A stretch of DNA of 42,583 bases from Clostridia bacterium (GTDB taxonomy: Bacteria > Bacillota > Clostridia > Oscillospirales > Acutalibacteraceae). Both the position numbers and the translations under genes were made by a program. Below the pieces are notes generated by a model that had not been told where the DNA came from, ran no database searches, and saw only the letters and a program-made list of their open reading frames with translations. Location of the stretch: contig CAAEIG010000155.1 in assembly GCA_900755895.1 (NCBI GenBank), positions 1 to 42,583 of the forward strand, read 5' to 3'. Below, piece by piece: positions 31,891 to 40,344 of the stretch (position 1 is its first letter; every line of letters starts with the position of its first letter).

Positions 31891-32622
31891 ATGAAATTTG
31901 AAAATAAAGTGGTTATCGTCACCGGCGCCAGCTCCGGCATCGGAGAAGGCGTGGCAAAAATGTTCCTGGACGAGGGCGCCAAGCTGGTAGGCTGCGGCGT
32001 GGAACCCGCCATGAAGCTCCAGAGCGAGAACGCCATCTATGTCCAGGCCGACCTGACCAATCCCCAGCAGGCTCAGAACGTGGTGGACAAGGCTGTGGAG
32101 GTCTTCGGCAAGGTGGACAAGCTGGTGTGCTGCGCTGGTGTCACCTTCATCGGCTCCTTGGAGAACACCGAGTACGACTCCTTTATGCGGGAGCTGTCCA
32201 TCAACCTGGGCGGCGTGTTCAACATGTGCAAGGCCGCTGTGAAAGAGCTGGTGAAGAGCGAGGATCCCTCCATCGTCACCATCGGTTCCGACCTGGGCGT
32301 GCGGCCCATCCCCGAGCGGATCGGCTACTGCCCCTCCAAGGCCGGTGTGATCATGCTGACCAAGTGCATCGCTCTGGAGTACGCCCCCAAGGTGCGGGTC
32401 AACTGCGTGCTGCCCGGCCTGGTGCGCACCCCCATGATCGAGCAGCGCTTCCAGGAGGCTGAGGATCCCAAGGCTCTGGAGGAGTCCTATGCCTCCCTGT
32501 ACCCCCTGCACAAGATGGGCAAGGTGGCCGACATGGCCAACGCCGTGAAGTTCCTGTCCAGCGAGGACGCTGGCTTCATCACCGGCGAGATCATGCACGT
32601 TTGCGGCGGCAGCTTGATCTAA
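31891..32622 (+). CDS. Short-chain dehydrogenase/reductase (SDR)
   Basis: 243 aa, classical SDR. The nucleotide loop is TGASSGIGEG (11-20), and catalytic residues are S133, Y146 and K150 (YCPSK). The usual NNAG structural motif is CCAG (80-83). The length and the C-terminal CGGSLI fit FabG-like SDRs acting on small ketones or alcohols with NAD(P)H. AAAGGA lies upstream; the gene is 27 bases after the TIGR03792-like gene and 12 before the DHFR-like gene. Substrate unknown. Confidence 0.88.
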   Translation: MKFENKVVIVTGASSGIGEGVAKMFLDEGAKLVGCGVEPAMKLQSENAIYVQADLTNPQQAQNVVDKAVEVFGKVDKLVCCAGVTFIGSLENTEYDSFMRELSINLGGVFNMCKAAVKELVKSEDPSIVTIGSDLGVRPIPERIGYCPSKAGVIMLTKCIALEYAPKVRVNCVLPGLVRTPMIEQRFQEAEDPKALEESYASLYPLHKMGKVADMANAVKFLSSEDAGFITGEIMHVCGGSLI

Positions 32623-32634
32623 GGGAGGTACATC

Positions 32635-33585
32635 ATGGCGACTTCCCTGTTTAAGATGCCCTTTGACGTGGACCGCCTGAAGGTCCAGCGGATCTACGAA
32701 AGCCCCGAGCTGTCCCACTGCCAGGTGGAGACCATGAACTGCGAGAAGATCCGGGAGATCTACGGCGACCTGAAGTTTTTGGAGCTCCATGAGGACCGGC
32801 CCTGCACCTATACGTCCCTGGTCACTTCTCTGGACGGGCGCATCGCCTTCACTGACGCTCCCCAGGGTCCCCTGATCGCCAAAAAGAACAAGTACGACCC
32901 CGCTGGGGCCGACACGGACTGGTTCATTCTGAACATGCTTCGTGCTGTGTCCGATGGTGTGATGCTGGGCGCCGGCACCATGAACGCAGAGAGCGACTAC
33001 ACCTGCCACGTCTTCGATCAGGACATGGAGGACATGCGCATTGCAAACGGCAAGAATCCTGTGCCCTGGAACATCGTCACCTCTCTGGACGCCACGGACA
33101 TTCCCTTTGACCACATCCTCTTCAAGACCCCCGAGGTGCCTGTGATGATCTCCACCTCCCGCAAGGGCATGGAGCTGGTAAAGGAGAAGATCCAGAACGA
33201 CGCTTACTTTGTGGACGCTCCCTCCATGGAGGCAGTCACCGAAGAGCTGATCCAGGGCATGAAAGAGGCCGCCGGGAAGGTGCTGGTCATCGGCACCGGC
33301 GATACGGCTCCCGATTCCAAGGTGGCTCTGTATGTGCTGAAGAAATTCGGCATTGACCGCCTGCTGGTGGAGACTCCCTCCTATATGCACTACCTGGTGT
33401 CCCAGAAGATGATGGACGAGCTGTTCTTCAACTACTCCTGCATCTACGTGGGCGGCCAGGCTCTGACCATCGGCAAGTTTGGCAAGGAGTTCACCAGCGA
33501 GGATCATCCTCACACCCGGATGCTGTCCATCCACACCCACAGCGATCATTTCTTCTATTTCCGCCACAAGCTGATTTACGATTGA
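32635..33585 (+). CDS. RibD C-terminal/DHFR-like reductase
   Basis: 316 aa. Residues from about 55 match the RibD_C fold: TSLVTSLDGRIAF, then DWFILNMLRAVSDGVMLGAGTMNAE and a late IYVGGQALT. About 50 residues precede the fold and a His-rich tail (HTHSDHFF) follows. There is no N-terminal deaminase domain, so this is a stand-alone NADPH reductase. Relatives reduce pyrimidine ribityl intermediates or pterins, but the riboflavin genes are absent here, so a different heterocycle is plausible. GGGAGG precedes the ATG. Confidence 0.8.
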   Translation: MATSLFKMPFDVDRLKVQRIYESPELSHCQVETMNCEKIREIYGDLKFLELHEDRPCTYTSLVTSLDGRIAFTDAPQGPLIAKKNKYDPAGADTDWFILNMLRAVSDGVMLGAGTMNAESDYTCHVFDQDMEDMRIANGKNPVPWNIVTSLDATDIPFDHILFKTPEVPVMISTSRKGMELVKEKIQNDAYFVDAPSMEAVTEELIQGMKEAAGKVLVIGTGDTAPDSKVALYVLKKFGIDRLLVETPSYMHYLVSQKMMDELFFNYSCIYVGGQALTIGKFGKEFTSEDHPHTRMLSIHTHSDHFFYFRHKLIYD

Positions 33586-33626
33586 GTGCTGCAATCCAAG
33601 CTTGCACGGGCGGGATCCATCCTATA

Positions 33627-33657
33627 AAAAGAGGAGCCAGAAAACGGCTCCTCTTTT
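33627..33657. terminator. Bidirectional terminator
   Basis: AAAAGAGGAGCC (33627-33638), loop AGAAAAC, GGCTCCTCTTTT (33646-33657). It ends the reductase operon and the convergent ROK gene. Confidence 0.88.
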
Positions 33658-33671
33658 GCTGAGAAAAACTT

Positions 33672-34880
33672 TTATCCATTTGTGGGTTCCATGGCATTGG
33701 CCACACCTTGATAGAACTGGGAGATCGCCTGCTGGGCCGCGCCTAAAATGGGCCCGCTCTTCCCCAGGGGCGAGAGCACCACTTTTTCCGCGTGGGTGAT
33801 GGGAAGCACCATTTTTCGCAGGATCTCCGGCAGATAATAGGGGAGGGAGTACAGCAGCTCCGAACTGATGGCAATGGCCTGACAGTCAAAGATAAAGATG
33901 ATGTTGGTCAGCCCCACCGCCAAATAGGTGATGAACCTGTCTAGCACCTGCTGAGCCACCGGGTCCTGGTGGCGGATGAGCACCACCAGCTCCTGGATGG
34001 TGGAGATGGGCTGGGGCAGCACGGAGTTGGCGTAAGCGATCACCGCCCCGTCCGAGCAGTACTGCTCCCAGCAGCCGTACTTGCCGCAGGAGCACTGCTG
34101 CGGCTCGTCAAAATTGATGGTGTGGTGCCCAATGGCGTTGGCAAAGCCGTGAAAGCCCCGGAAGACTTCCCCGTGGGTGATCAGCCCCACGGAGATGGAG
34201 CTGCCGATGTTGACCATGGCCAAGCTCTGCAAGGGGGTGTCCTGGCTCTGGCCTTCCTCAGGCTCGTCCACATTGCCAATGAGGTCCTGCTGGGCCAGGG
34301 CGGCTAGATTGCCGTCGTTGTCCAGGGAGACCGGCACCCCATAGCGCTCTTCCAGCAGAGTGCGCAAATCCACGTTTCGCCATCCCCTCCCGGGAATGAA
34401 GCGGATCAGCCCGGAGAGGTCCACCACGCCGTGAACCGCCACGCCGATCCCCACCAGGCCGTAATGGGTGGAGGGCATTTGGGTCAATAGCTTGTCCACT
34501 GCCACGCACACTTGCTCAAATACGTCGGGAAAGCTCTTTCCCGTGGTGGAAAACTGTTCTCTGCCCAGGACGGACTCCCCTGAGAGGTCTGTCAAAATGG
34601 CCTGGACTTGGCTGATGTCGATATCCAAGGCCAAGGCGCAGCCAGCGTCGTGGATGGGCTGGAGTAAAATGGGTTTTCGTCCCCACTCGGAGTGGCCCAA
34701 TTCCGTTTCAGTCAAAAGCCCCGCGTCAATCCACTCTTTGACAATGGTGGAGACGGTGGCCTTGTTCAGTCCGGTTTGGCGGCAGATGTCCGCACGGCTG
34801 ATGGGATAATGCCGCAGCACCTGCCGCAGGATCTCCCAACGATTGGCAGCCCGGATGTCCCGGGTCTGGGTGATTTTCAT
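33672..34880 (-). CDS. ROK-family transcriptional regulator
   Basis: 402 aa. An N-terminal winged helix-turn-helix (about 15-65; ISRADICRQTGLNKATVSTIV) is joined to a ROK sugar-binding domain. The zinc motif CSCGKYGCWEQ and the GIGVAVHG and LDNDGNLAAL segments are present. The N-terminal ATP loop of sugar kinases is not conserved (LDIDISQ), so it is a regulator and not a kinase, like XylR/NagC. It is divergent from the tautomerase gene, and their -10 boxes overlap. The inducer is probably a sugar or sugar phosphate; the target operon is not identified. Confidence 0.9.
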   Translation of the reverse strand: MKITQTRDIRAANRWEILRQVLRHYPISRADICRQTGLNKATVSTIVKEWIDAGLLTETELGHSEWGRKPILLQPIHDAGCALALDIDISQVQAILTDLSGESVLGREQFSTTGKSFPDVFEQVCVAVDKLLTQMPSTHYGLVGIGVAVHGVVDLSGLIRFIPGRGWRNVDLRTLLEERYGVPVSLDNDGNLAALAQQDLIGNVDEPEEGQSQDTPLQSLAMVNIGSSISVGLITHGEVFRGFHGFANAIGHHTINFDEPQQCSCGKYGCWEQYCSDGAVIAYANSVLPQPISTIQELVVLIRHQDPVAQQVLDRFITYLAVGLTNIIFIFDCQAIAISSELLYSLPYYLPEILRKMVLPITHAEKVVLSPLGKSGPILGAAQQAISQFYQGVANAMEPTNG

Positions 34881-34931
34881 GGCGGTTCGCTCTTTTCTGT
34901 GTTTGAATGCTACCGAATTGCTCTAAAAAAG

Positions 34932-34939
34932 ATTATACT
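34932..34939. promoter_or_regulatory. Overlapping divergent -10 boxes, ROK gene and MIF gene
   Basis: Minus-strand TATAAT (34937-34932) and plus-strand TATACT (34934-34939) share four bases. Neither has a convincing -35 at 17 bp. Only one may be used; if both are, the two promoters exclude each other. Confidence 0.4.
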
Positions 34940-34986
34940 ATATTGGAAAGAAAAGTTCCAGAGTAGGAAGAGGAGGTCTTTCTTTT

Positions 34987-35334
34987 ATGCCTTGTATTCA
35001 GATCAAAACCAACGTACAGGTTTCCGATGACATAGCCCAAACCGTAAAAAGCCAGCTGGGGCGCATCATCACCTATCTGCCGGAGAAGACCGAGGATTGG
35101 CTGATGATCACCCTGGAGGATCAGTGCCGCATGTGGTTCCGTGGGGACAGTGAGAAGCCCACTGCCATTGTGGAGGTAAAAGTCTTTGGAGACAAGGTGG
35201 ACGCCGCCGGGTCGCAAAAAATGACCCAGGACGTGTGTGCACTGTTCCAGCAGGAGCTGGGCGTGGACCCCAAGGATTTGTACATCCGCTATTTGGCCAC
35301 ACCCGATTGGGGCTGGAACAACGGGAATTTTTAA
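34987..35334 (+). CDS. MIF-family tautomerase
   Basis: 115 aa, starting MPCIQIKTN so that Pro becomes the N-terminal catalytic base after Met removal. Length and pattern (PEKTEDWLMITLED, LYIRYLATPDWGWNNGNF) match the macrophage migration inhibitory factor/phenylpyruvate tautomerase fold, a trimer. In bacteria the physiological substrate is usually unknown; relatives in gut bacteria have been studied for keto-enol tautomerase activity and host signalling mimicry. AGGAGG precedes the ATG by ten bases. Single-gene unit with its own terminator. Confidence 0.88.
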   Translation: MPCIQIKTNVQVSDDIAQTVKSQLGRIITYLPEKTEDWLMITLEDQCRMWFRGDSEKPTAIVEVKVFGDKVDAAGSQKMTQDVCALFQQELGVDPKDLYIRYLATPDWGWNNGNF

Positions 35335-35347
35335 GAGCTGCAGAGAG

Positions 35348-35378
35348 ACAGAGCGCCTTTGGGCGCTCTGTTTTTTTT
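35348..35378 (+). terminator. Terminator of the MIF gene
   Basis: ACAGAGCGCC (35348-35357), loop TTTG, GGCGCTCTGT (35362-35371), followed by T-run to 35378. Confidence 0.88.
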
Positions 35379-35423
35379 GCGCCTTCTGGAGCGTGTGTTC
35401 CGGATGAAATTGTTCGGAAGGCG

Positions 35424-35459
35424 CAAAAAATCCCAGAAACCATGAGGTTTCTGGGATTT
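35424..35459 (-). terminator. Terminator of the tRNA-Arg transcript
   Basis: AAATCCCAGAAACC (35428-35441) pairs with GGTTTCTGGGATTT (35446-35459) across a 4-base loop. On the minus strand T-run follows at 35430-35425, directly downstream of the tRNA. Confidence 0.85.
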
Positions 35460-35463
35460 CCTG

Positions 35464-35540
35464 TGGCGCGCCAGAAGGGACTCGAACCCCTGACCTTTTG
35501 GTTCGTAGCCAAACACTCTATCCAGCTGAGCTACTGGCGC
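35464..35540 (-). tRNA. tRNA-Arg (anticodon ACG)
   Basis: 77 bases on the minus strand. Acceptor arms GCGCCAG (35540-35534) and CTGGCGC (35474-35468) pair fully. The D arm is AGCTCAGCTGGATAGAG. The anticodon stem TTTGG/CCAAA holds the loop CTACGAA, giving ACG. The T arm has GGTTCGAGTCC. CCA is encoded at the 3' end (35466-35464), with discriminator G. The first anticodon A is normally edited to inosine to read CGU/CGC/CGA. Confidence 0.97.
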
Positions 35541-35566
35541 ATAAGCTGTTCTCTAACAGCTTTATA

Positions 35567-35595
35567 ATTATAAGCTTTTCTGTCGAAGATGTCAA
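35567..35595 (-). promoter_or_regulatory. Consensus promoter of tRNA-Arg
   Basis: Perfect TTGACA (35595-35590), 17-bp spacer, perfect TATAAT (35572-35567). Its -35 covers the TGA stop of the GH13 gene (35594-35592). Between promoter and tRNA an 8-bp hairpin AAGCTGTT-CTCT-AACAGCTT (35543-35562) would be in the leader. Confidence 0.85.
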
Positions 35596-37469
35596 CCCTT
35601 TTTCAAAGATTTTTTAAATTTTGTCACCGAGCATCCGAAGGGGGGCAGAACGTTCACTGTTTCCAGGGATTCTCCCAGCAGCAATTGGCCCTCCGCCATG
35701 TCCAGGGAGGCCTTCAGCATGCTCTGAGGACGGCTGCTCCGGTTGATGACCACAGTCACGCTCTCCCGGGAATCCTCGGTGAAGAGGAACCGCTCGAAGG
35801 CCAGCAGATTGCCGTCAGCGTACAGGGTGCGGTAGGTTCCATGTCCCAGCAGCCCTTTCTCCTGGGACCGCAGTGCGCCCAGCTTCTTGTACCAGTCCAG
35901 AAGCTCTTCGTTCTCCTTGCCCCAGGGGTAGCAGGCCCGGTTGAAGGGATCCCGATAGCCCTCCATACCAGCCTCGTCCCCGTAGTAGACGCAGGGCACT
36001 CCGGGGAGGAAATACTGGATCAGGGACGCCAATTTCAGCCGCTTCCGTCCGGTCTCCTGCTGCTCCGGGCTGAGATGCTGGGCCGCTTGCCAGTCCCGAC
36101 CCCGGTTCCCGGCGGCTTCGCCGCCCAGCACCGTCAGGGCCCGCTCCGTATCGTGGGTGCCGATGTGGTTCATCAGCAGCCGCAGGCACTGGGGCGGGTA
36201 GTTTTCGCAGATGCTCTCCACGGTTTCCACAAAGCTGCGGGGATCTTCCCCCAGCAGAAAGCCCAGAATCGCATCCCGGAAGGGGTAGTTCATCACCGTG
36301 TCCAGCTGGCCCCCCAGCAGGTACCGCCGGCGGATGCCGTAAGCCGTTTTGTTGGAGGCGTCCTCCCACACCTCGCCCAGCACCAGGGCGTCCGGGTCCT
36401 GGGCCTTGACCGCTGCGGTGAGATTGTCCAGGAATCCATCCGGCAGCTCGTCGGCCACGTCCAGCCGCCAACCGGAGGTCCCGGCTTTCAGCCACTTGCG
36501 GACAATGCCATCCTCGCCGTTGATGTAGCGGTCATAGCTCTCGTTGGTCTCGTTGACGTTGGGCAGGGTGTCGAAATTCCACCAGCAGTCGTAATTGTTG
36601 GGCCAGGGGTGGAAGTTGTACCAGGTGTAATAGGGGGAATCCTGAGTGTTATAGGCGCCGTTGGGAGGGTACCGGCCCTCCCGGTTGAAGTACACGCTGT
36701 CGCTGCCAGTGTGGCTGAATACGCCGTCCAGAATCACCCGGATGCCCAGCTCCTTCGCCGCCTGGCACAGGGATTGCAGGTCCTCCTCCGTGCCCAGCAA
36801 GGGGTCGATTTTGGAGTAATCCGCTGTGTCATACCGGTGGTTGGAGTGGGATTCGAAAATGGGGTTGAGATAGAGGCAGGTGACGCCCAGCTCCCGGAGG
36901 TAGGGCAGCTTTTCCTCAATGCCCTTGAGGTCCCCGCCGAAAAAGTCCGTGTTGGTGATCTTTCCCTGAGCGTTGGGGGCCCAATCCGGCTGATCCTCCC
37001 AGTTTTCGTGGAAGGTCCTGCCGGCGGGGATGTCCGACTTCTCCTGGCCGGATTTGTGGAACCGGTCCGGGAAGATCTGGTACATCACCCCGCCTTCCAG
37101 CCAGTCCGGGGTCTGGAAGCGGTGGTCGTAGACAGTGAGCTGCCATTGGTTGTTGCCGCCGAAGATCCCATCCCCGGCAAACCCCCGGGAGAGCCGCTGG
37201 CTGCCCCGCTGGGTTCTGGTTTCAAAGTGATAGAAGTAAAGTCCCGGAGTCTTTGGGGTGAAATCGCACTCCCACCACTCCTGGGTATTGCCGTTCATGC
37301 CGCACCAGAACATATCCAGCACCTGGGTTTGGCTGCCCTCCCGCTGGATGATGAGGCTGGCTGCCGAGCAGGACAGCTCCCGGGGCAGGGTGATGCGGAA
37401 GTGGATGGAAGTGCCGTCCGCCACGGCCCCCAGAGGGTCGCGGTATTTACGGCTGCGGGAGTTGAACAT
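35592..37469 (-). CDS. GH13 alpha-glucosidase/neopullulanase-type enzyme
   Basis: 625 aa. An N-terminal beta-rich domain (1-120; CBM34-like) precedes the GH13 barrel with QIFPDRF (131-137), DGVFSHTG (248-255), GWRLDVAD with nucleophile D337, LVLGEVWED with acid/base E366 and NHIGTHD with D440. A C-terminal all-beta domain follows. No signal peptide, so it acts on intracellular alpha-glucans such as maltodextrins or glycogen branches. AAGGA precedes the ATG. It follows the glycogen phosphorylase gene on the same strand. Confidence 0.9.
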   Translation of the reverse strand: MFNSRSRKYRDPLGAVADGTSIHFRITLPRELSCSAASLIIQREGSQTQVLDMFWCGMNGNTQEWWECDFTPKTPGLYFYHFETRTQRGSQRLSRGFAGDGIFGGNNQWQLTVYDHRFQTPDWLEGGVMYQIFPDRFHKSGQEKSDIPAGRTFHENWEDQPDWAPNAQGKITNTDFFGGDLKGIEEKLPYLRELGVTCLYLNPIFESHSNHRYDTADYSKIDPLLGTEEDLQSLCQAAKELGIRVILDGVFSHTGSDSVYFNREGRYPPNGAYNTQDSPYYTWYNFHPWPNNYDCWWNFDTLPNVNETNESYDRYINGEDGIVRKWLKAGTSGWRLDVADELPDGFLDNLTAAVKAQDPDALVLGEVWEDASNKTAYGIRRRYLLGGQLDTVMNYPFRDAILGFLLGEDPRSFVETVESICENYPPQCLRLLMNHIGTHDTERALTVLGGEAAGNRGRDWQAAQHLSPEQQETGRKRLKLASLIQYFLPGVPCVYYGDEAGMEGYRDPFNRACYPWGKENEELLDWYKKLGALRSQEKGLLGHGTYRTLYADGNLLAFERFLFTEDSRESVTVVINRSSRPQSMLKASLDMAEGQLLLGESLETVNVLPPFGCSVTKFKKSLKKG

Positions 37470-37515
37470 AGCGATCCTTCTTTCTTCAAAAAAGTAGGGT
37501 TGCCTTTGGGGCAGA

Positions 37516-37559
37516 AAAAAGCGCCGCGCTGGGTTGGTCCCGGATACGCCGCGCTTTTT
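37516..37559 (-). terminator. Terminator after glycogen phosphorylase
   Basis: AAAAAGCGC (37516-37524) and GCGCTTTTT (37551-37559) pair around an inner GGG-TTGGT-CCC hairpin. On the minus strand it ends in a T-run. It may be partial, allowing some transcription into the GH13 gene. Confidence 0.65.
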
Positions 37560-37588
37560 GTCATTTCAAGAGTTGGTCAAAGTTCCAA

Positions 37589-40027
37589 TTACTTTTCCGG
37601 CTTTTTGGCGTCCAGGTTCTTGGCCGGAGGCACCGGGGAAGCATGCCAGATGTTCCCAGCGTAGTCCCGGATGGACCGGTCCGCGGCAAAGCGTCCGGCT
37701 CCGGCAATGTTCACCAGGGACATGCGGTTCCAGGTCTCCTGGTTGCCGTAGAGGGCCATGGCACGCTGCTGAGCCTCATGGTAAGAGCGCAGGTCGGCCA
37801 AAGCCATATAGCGGTCCTCCCGCAGCAGGGAATTGAAGATATCCTTGAACTGGCCGCCGCACATACTGCCCAGCTCATCCATAGCCCGGTGGATCAGACC
37901 ATCGTTCTGGTACTGATTCTGGGGATGATAACCGGTGCGCTTGAGCTCCTCCACCTGGGAGGCGGTCATGCCGAAGAGGATGATATTCTCATCGCCTACG
38001 GCTTCGTGGATCTCCACATTGGCGCCGTCCAGGGTGCCCAGGGTGATGGCGCCGTTGATCATGAACTTCATGTTGCTGGTGCCGGAGGCCTCGGTGCCTG
38101 CCAGGGAGATCTGTTCGCTGATCTCAGCGGCGGGGGTCAGCAGCTCGGCCCAGGTGACGCAGTAGTTTTCCACAAAGACGATCTTCAGCTTCTTGTTCAC
38201 CCGCTCGTCGGCGTTGATGATCTTTGCCAGTGCCGCGATGAACTGGATGATCTCCTTGGCAAAGTAGTAGCCGGGAGCGGCCTTTGCGCCAAAGAAGTAG
38301 GTGTGGGGAGTGAAATCGGCGTTGGGATTTTCCCGCAGCCACTGGTAGGTGGCCAGAATATTCAAAGCGTTCATGTGCTGACGCTTGTACTCGTGCAGGC
38401 GCTTGACCTGGACGTCGAAGATAGTGGAGGGATCCACCACATCGCCCTGGGTCTTCTTCAAATAGGCAGCCAGACGCTCCTTGTTGTCTTGCTTGATCTT
38501 CTGGAGCTTCTTCAGCACAGAGGCGTCATCCTTGTACTTCAGCAGACCCTGAAGCTTATCGGCCTCCAGAGTGAAGTCGTCGCCAATAAGCTGGGAGATC
38601 ATGGAAGCCAGCTCGGGGTTGGACTGATTCAGCCACCGGCGATGGGCAATGCCGTTGGTCACGTTGGTGAACTTGTGGGGCTCCTGGACATAAAAGTCGT
38701 GGAACACGTCGTCCTTGAGGATCTCGCTGTGCAGGGCGGACACGCCGTTGACGCTGTGAGAGCCGATGACAGCCAGGTTGGCCATCTTCACATAGCCGTC
38801 GTTCAGAGGAGCCATGCGGTAGATGGTGGCCTCGTCCACGCCCTTTGTGCGCATCTCTTCCCAGAAGCGGCGGTCGATCTCCTCCACAATCTGGTAGATG
38901 CGGGGCAGGCGCATTTTGAACAGATCCCGGTTCCAGGTCTCCAGGGCCTCGCTCATGACGGTGTGGTTGGTGTAGGCCACGGTGCGCTTGACAATATCCC
39001 AAGCGGCATCCCAGCCGTAGCCGCACTCGTCCAGCATCACCCGCATCATCTCGGGGATGGCCAGCACGGGATGGGTGTCATTGAGATGGATGGCCGCCAG
39101 CTCCGGCAGCTGATCCAGATTGCCGTGGGCAAACAGGTGCCGCCGGATGATGTCCTGAATGGAGGCGCTCACCAGGAAGTACTGCTGGGACAGCCGCAGC
39201 AGCTTGCCGTCGGTGTGGTTGTCCTCGGGGTACAGCACCTTGGTGATGACCTCGCTCATGGCCTGCTGCTCCATGGCGCGCATGTAGTTGCCGCCATTGA
39301 AGAGCTTCATATCAAATTTGTCGTTTTCCGCCTTCCAGACCCGCAGCAGGCTGATGCCTTTGCCGTCCTTACCGGCGATATACATGTCGTAGGGGATTGC
39401 AGTGATGGAGGTGTAGTCCTTGTGACGGACAGAGTGGTACTGGTCGTGCCACTGCTCCTCGATGTGACCGCCAAAGTGTACTTCCACAGAGCTCTCGGGC
39501 ACACGCTGCAGCCATACGCCGCCGCCGGGCAGCCAGGTGTCGGGCAGCTCGGTCTGCCAGCCGTCCACCAGCTTCTGGCGGAACAGGCCATATTCATACC
39601 GCAGGGAATAACCCATGGCCGGATAGCCCTGAGTGGCCAGGCCGTCCATGAAGCAGGCTGCCAGGCGGCCCAGGCCGCCGTTGCCCAAACCGGCGTCGGG
39701 CTCCTGCTCATAGAGGTTATCTAACTTGATATCGTATTCTGCCAGGGCCTTGCGGAAGTTTTCCTCCAAGCCCAGGTTGAACAGGGTGTTGCGCAAGGAG
39801 CGTCCCAGCAGGAATTCCATGCAGAGGTAGTAGATCTGCTTGGTAGCCGTCTTTTCGGCGTTCTGCACAAACTCGGACCGGCCTTTGGTCATCAGCTCCC
39901 GCACGATGAGGACGCTTGCCTTGTAATATTCCTCGTCGGTGGCGTTTTCCAAGGAGACGCCAAAAGTATGGGCCAGCTTGTCACGAATGGCCTCTTTAAT
40001 CTGGGGCACGCTCATCGAATAATTCAT
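37589..40027 (-). CDS. glgP: Glycogen/starch/alpha-glucan phosphorylase
   Basis: 812 aa, full family length. The PLP lysine is K654 in the invariant EASGTSNMKFMING segment. The N-terminal regulatory and catalytic landmarks (EPDAGLGNGGLGRLAACFMDG, PGGGVWLQ) are present. It releases glucose 1-phosphate from alpha-1,4-glucan ends. Paired with the GH13 enzyme downstream, it forms a glycogen/maltodextrin breakdown module. GGAGG is nine bases before the ATG, and the promoter lies at 40102-40130. Confidence 0.97.
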   Translation of the reverse strand: MNYSMSVPQIKEAIRDKLAHTFGVSLENATDEEYYKASVLIVRELMTKGRSEFVQNAEKTATKQIYYLCMEFLLGRSLRNTLFNLGLEENFRKALAEYDIKLDNLYEQEPDAGLGNGGLGRLAACFMDGLATQGYPAMGYSLRYEYGLFRQKLVDGWQTELPDTWLPGGGVWLQRVPESSVEVHFGGHIEEQWHDQYHSVRHKDYTSITAIPYDMYIAGKDGKGISLLRVWKAENDKFDMKLFNGGNYMRAMEQQAMSEVITKVLYPEDNHTDGKLLRLSQQYFLVSASIQDIIRRHLFAHGNLDQLPELAAIHLNDTHPVLAIPEMMRVMLDECGYGWDAAWDIVKRTVAYTNHTVMSEALETWNRDLFKMRLPRIYQIVEEIDRRFWEEMRTKGVDEATIYRMAPLNDGYVKMANLAVIGSHSVNGVSALHSEILKDDVFHDFYVQEPHKFTNVTNGIAHRRWLNQSNPELASMISQLIGDDFTLEADKLQGLLKYKDDASVLKKLQKIKQDNKERLAAYLKKTQGDVVDPSTIFDVQVKRLHEYKRQHMNALNILATYQWLRENPNADFTPHTYFFGAKAAPGYYFAKEIIQFIAALAKIINADERVNKKLKIVFVENYCVTWAELLTPAAEISEQISLAGTEASGTSNMKFMINGAITLGTLDGANVEIHEAVGDENIILFGMTASQVEELKRTGYHPQNQYQNDGLIHRAMDELGSMCGGQFKDIFNSLLREDRYMALADLRSYHEAQQRAMALYGNQETWNRMSLVNIAGAGRFAADRSIRDYAGNIWHASPVPPAKNLDAKKPEK

Positions 40028-40101
40028 GTGATGATTCCTCCAAATGTTTATTGTGCATAAAATGAATTAAAATATCACCATATCTCGTTTTTGCCATAGG
40101 C

Positions 40102-40130
40102 ATTATACACTAAAAAAGGGGAGAAAACAA
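40102..40130 (-). promoter_or_regulatory. Promoter of glgP
   Basis: Minus strand: TTGTTT (40130-40125), 17-bp spacer, TATAAT (40107-40102). The 380-base gap between glgP and the next gene holds this, the divergent promoter at 40345-40372, and nothing else I can recognise. Confidence 0.6.
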
Positions 40131-40344
40131 TCGCAATAAAGTCCCAAGCTGAGGTTGAGGATTTGTATATTCTCACCAAAATGCCGCAAAATGCCAGGAA
40201 AAACGTTTGCCTCAGTGTTTCTATCTTATCACAGATGGGGCGGGGATACAACCAAAAATCGGGTAAAACCCAGGTTTGGAGAGGGTTTGGCAGGGGAAGT
40301 TTAGCTGTTTGAAAGGCAGTTTTTGAAAAAAAGGAGAAAGGGCT

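Noticed and set aside
31453..33594. 713-codon minus-strand frame opposite the reductase genes
   Set aside because: Covers three unrelated, well-supported plus-strand genes and has shadow-type composition.
35377..35427. Inverted repeat TTTGCGCCTTC...GAAGGCGCAAA beside tRNA-Arg, considered as an integration attachment site
   Set aside because: It overlaps two ordinary terminators, resembles the tRNA 3' end over too few bases, and no integrase is present.
35589..39724. Two ~690-codon plus-strand frames opposite GH13 and glgP
   Set aside because: Antisense shadows lacking start signals and family motifs; the minus-strand genes carry complete active sites.
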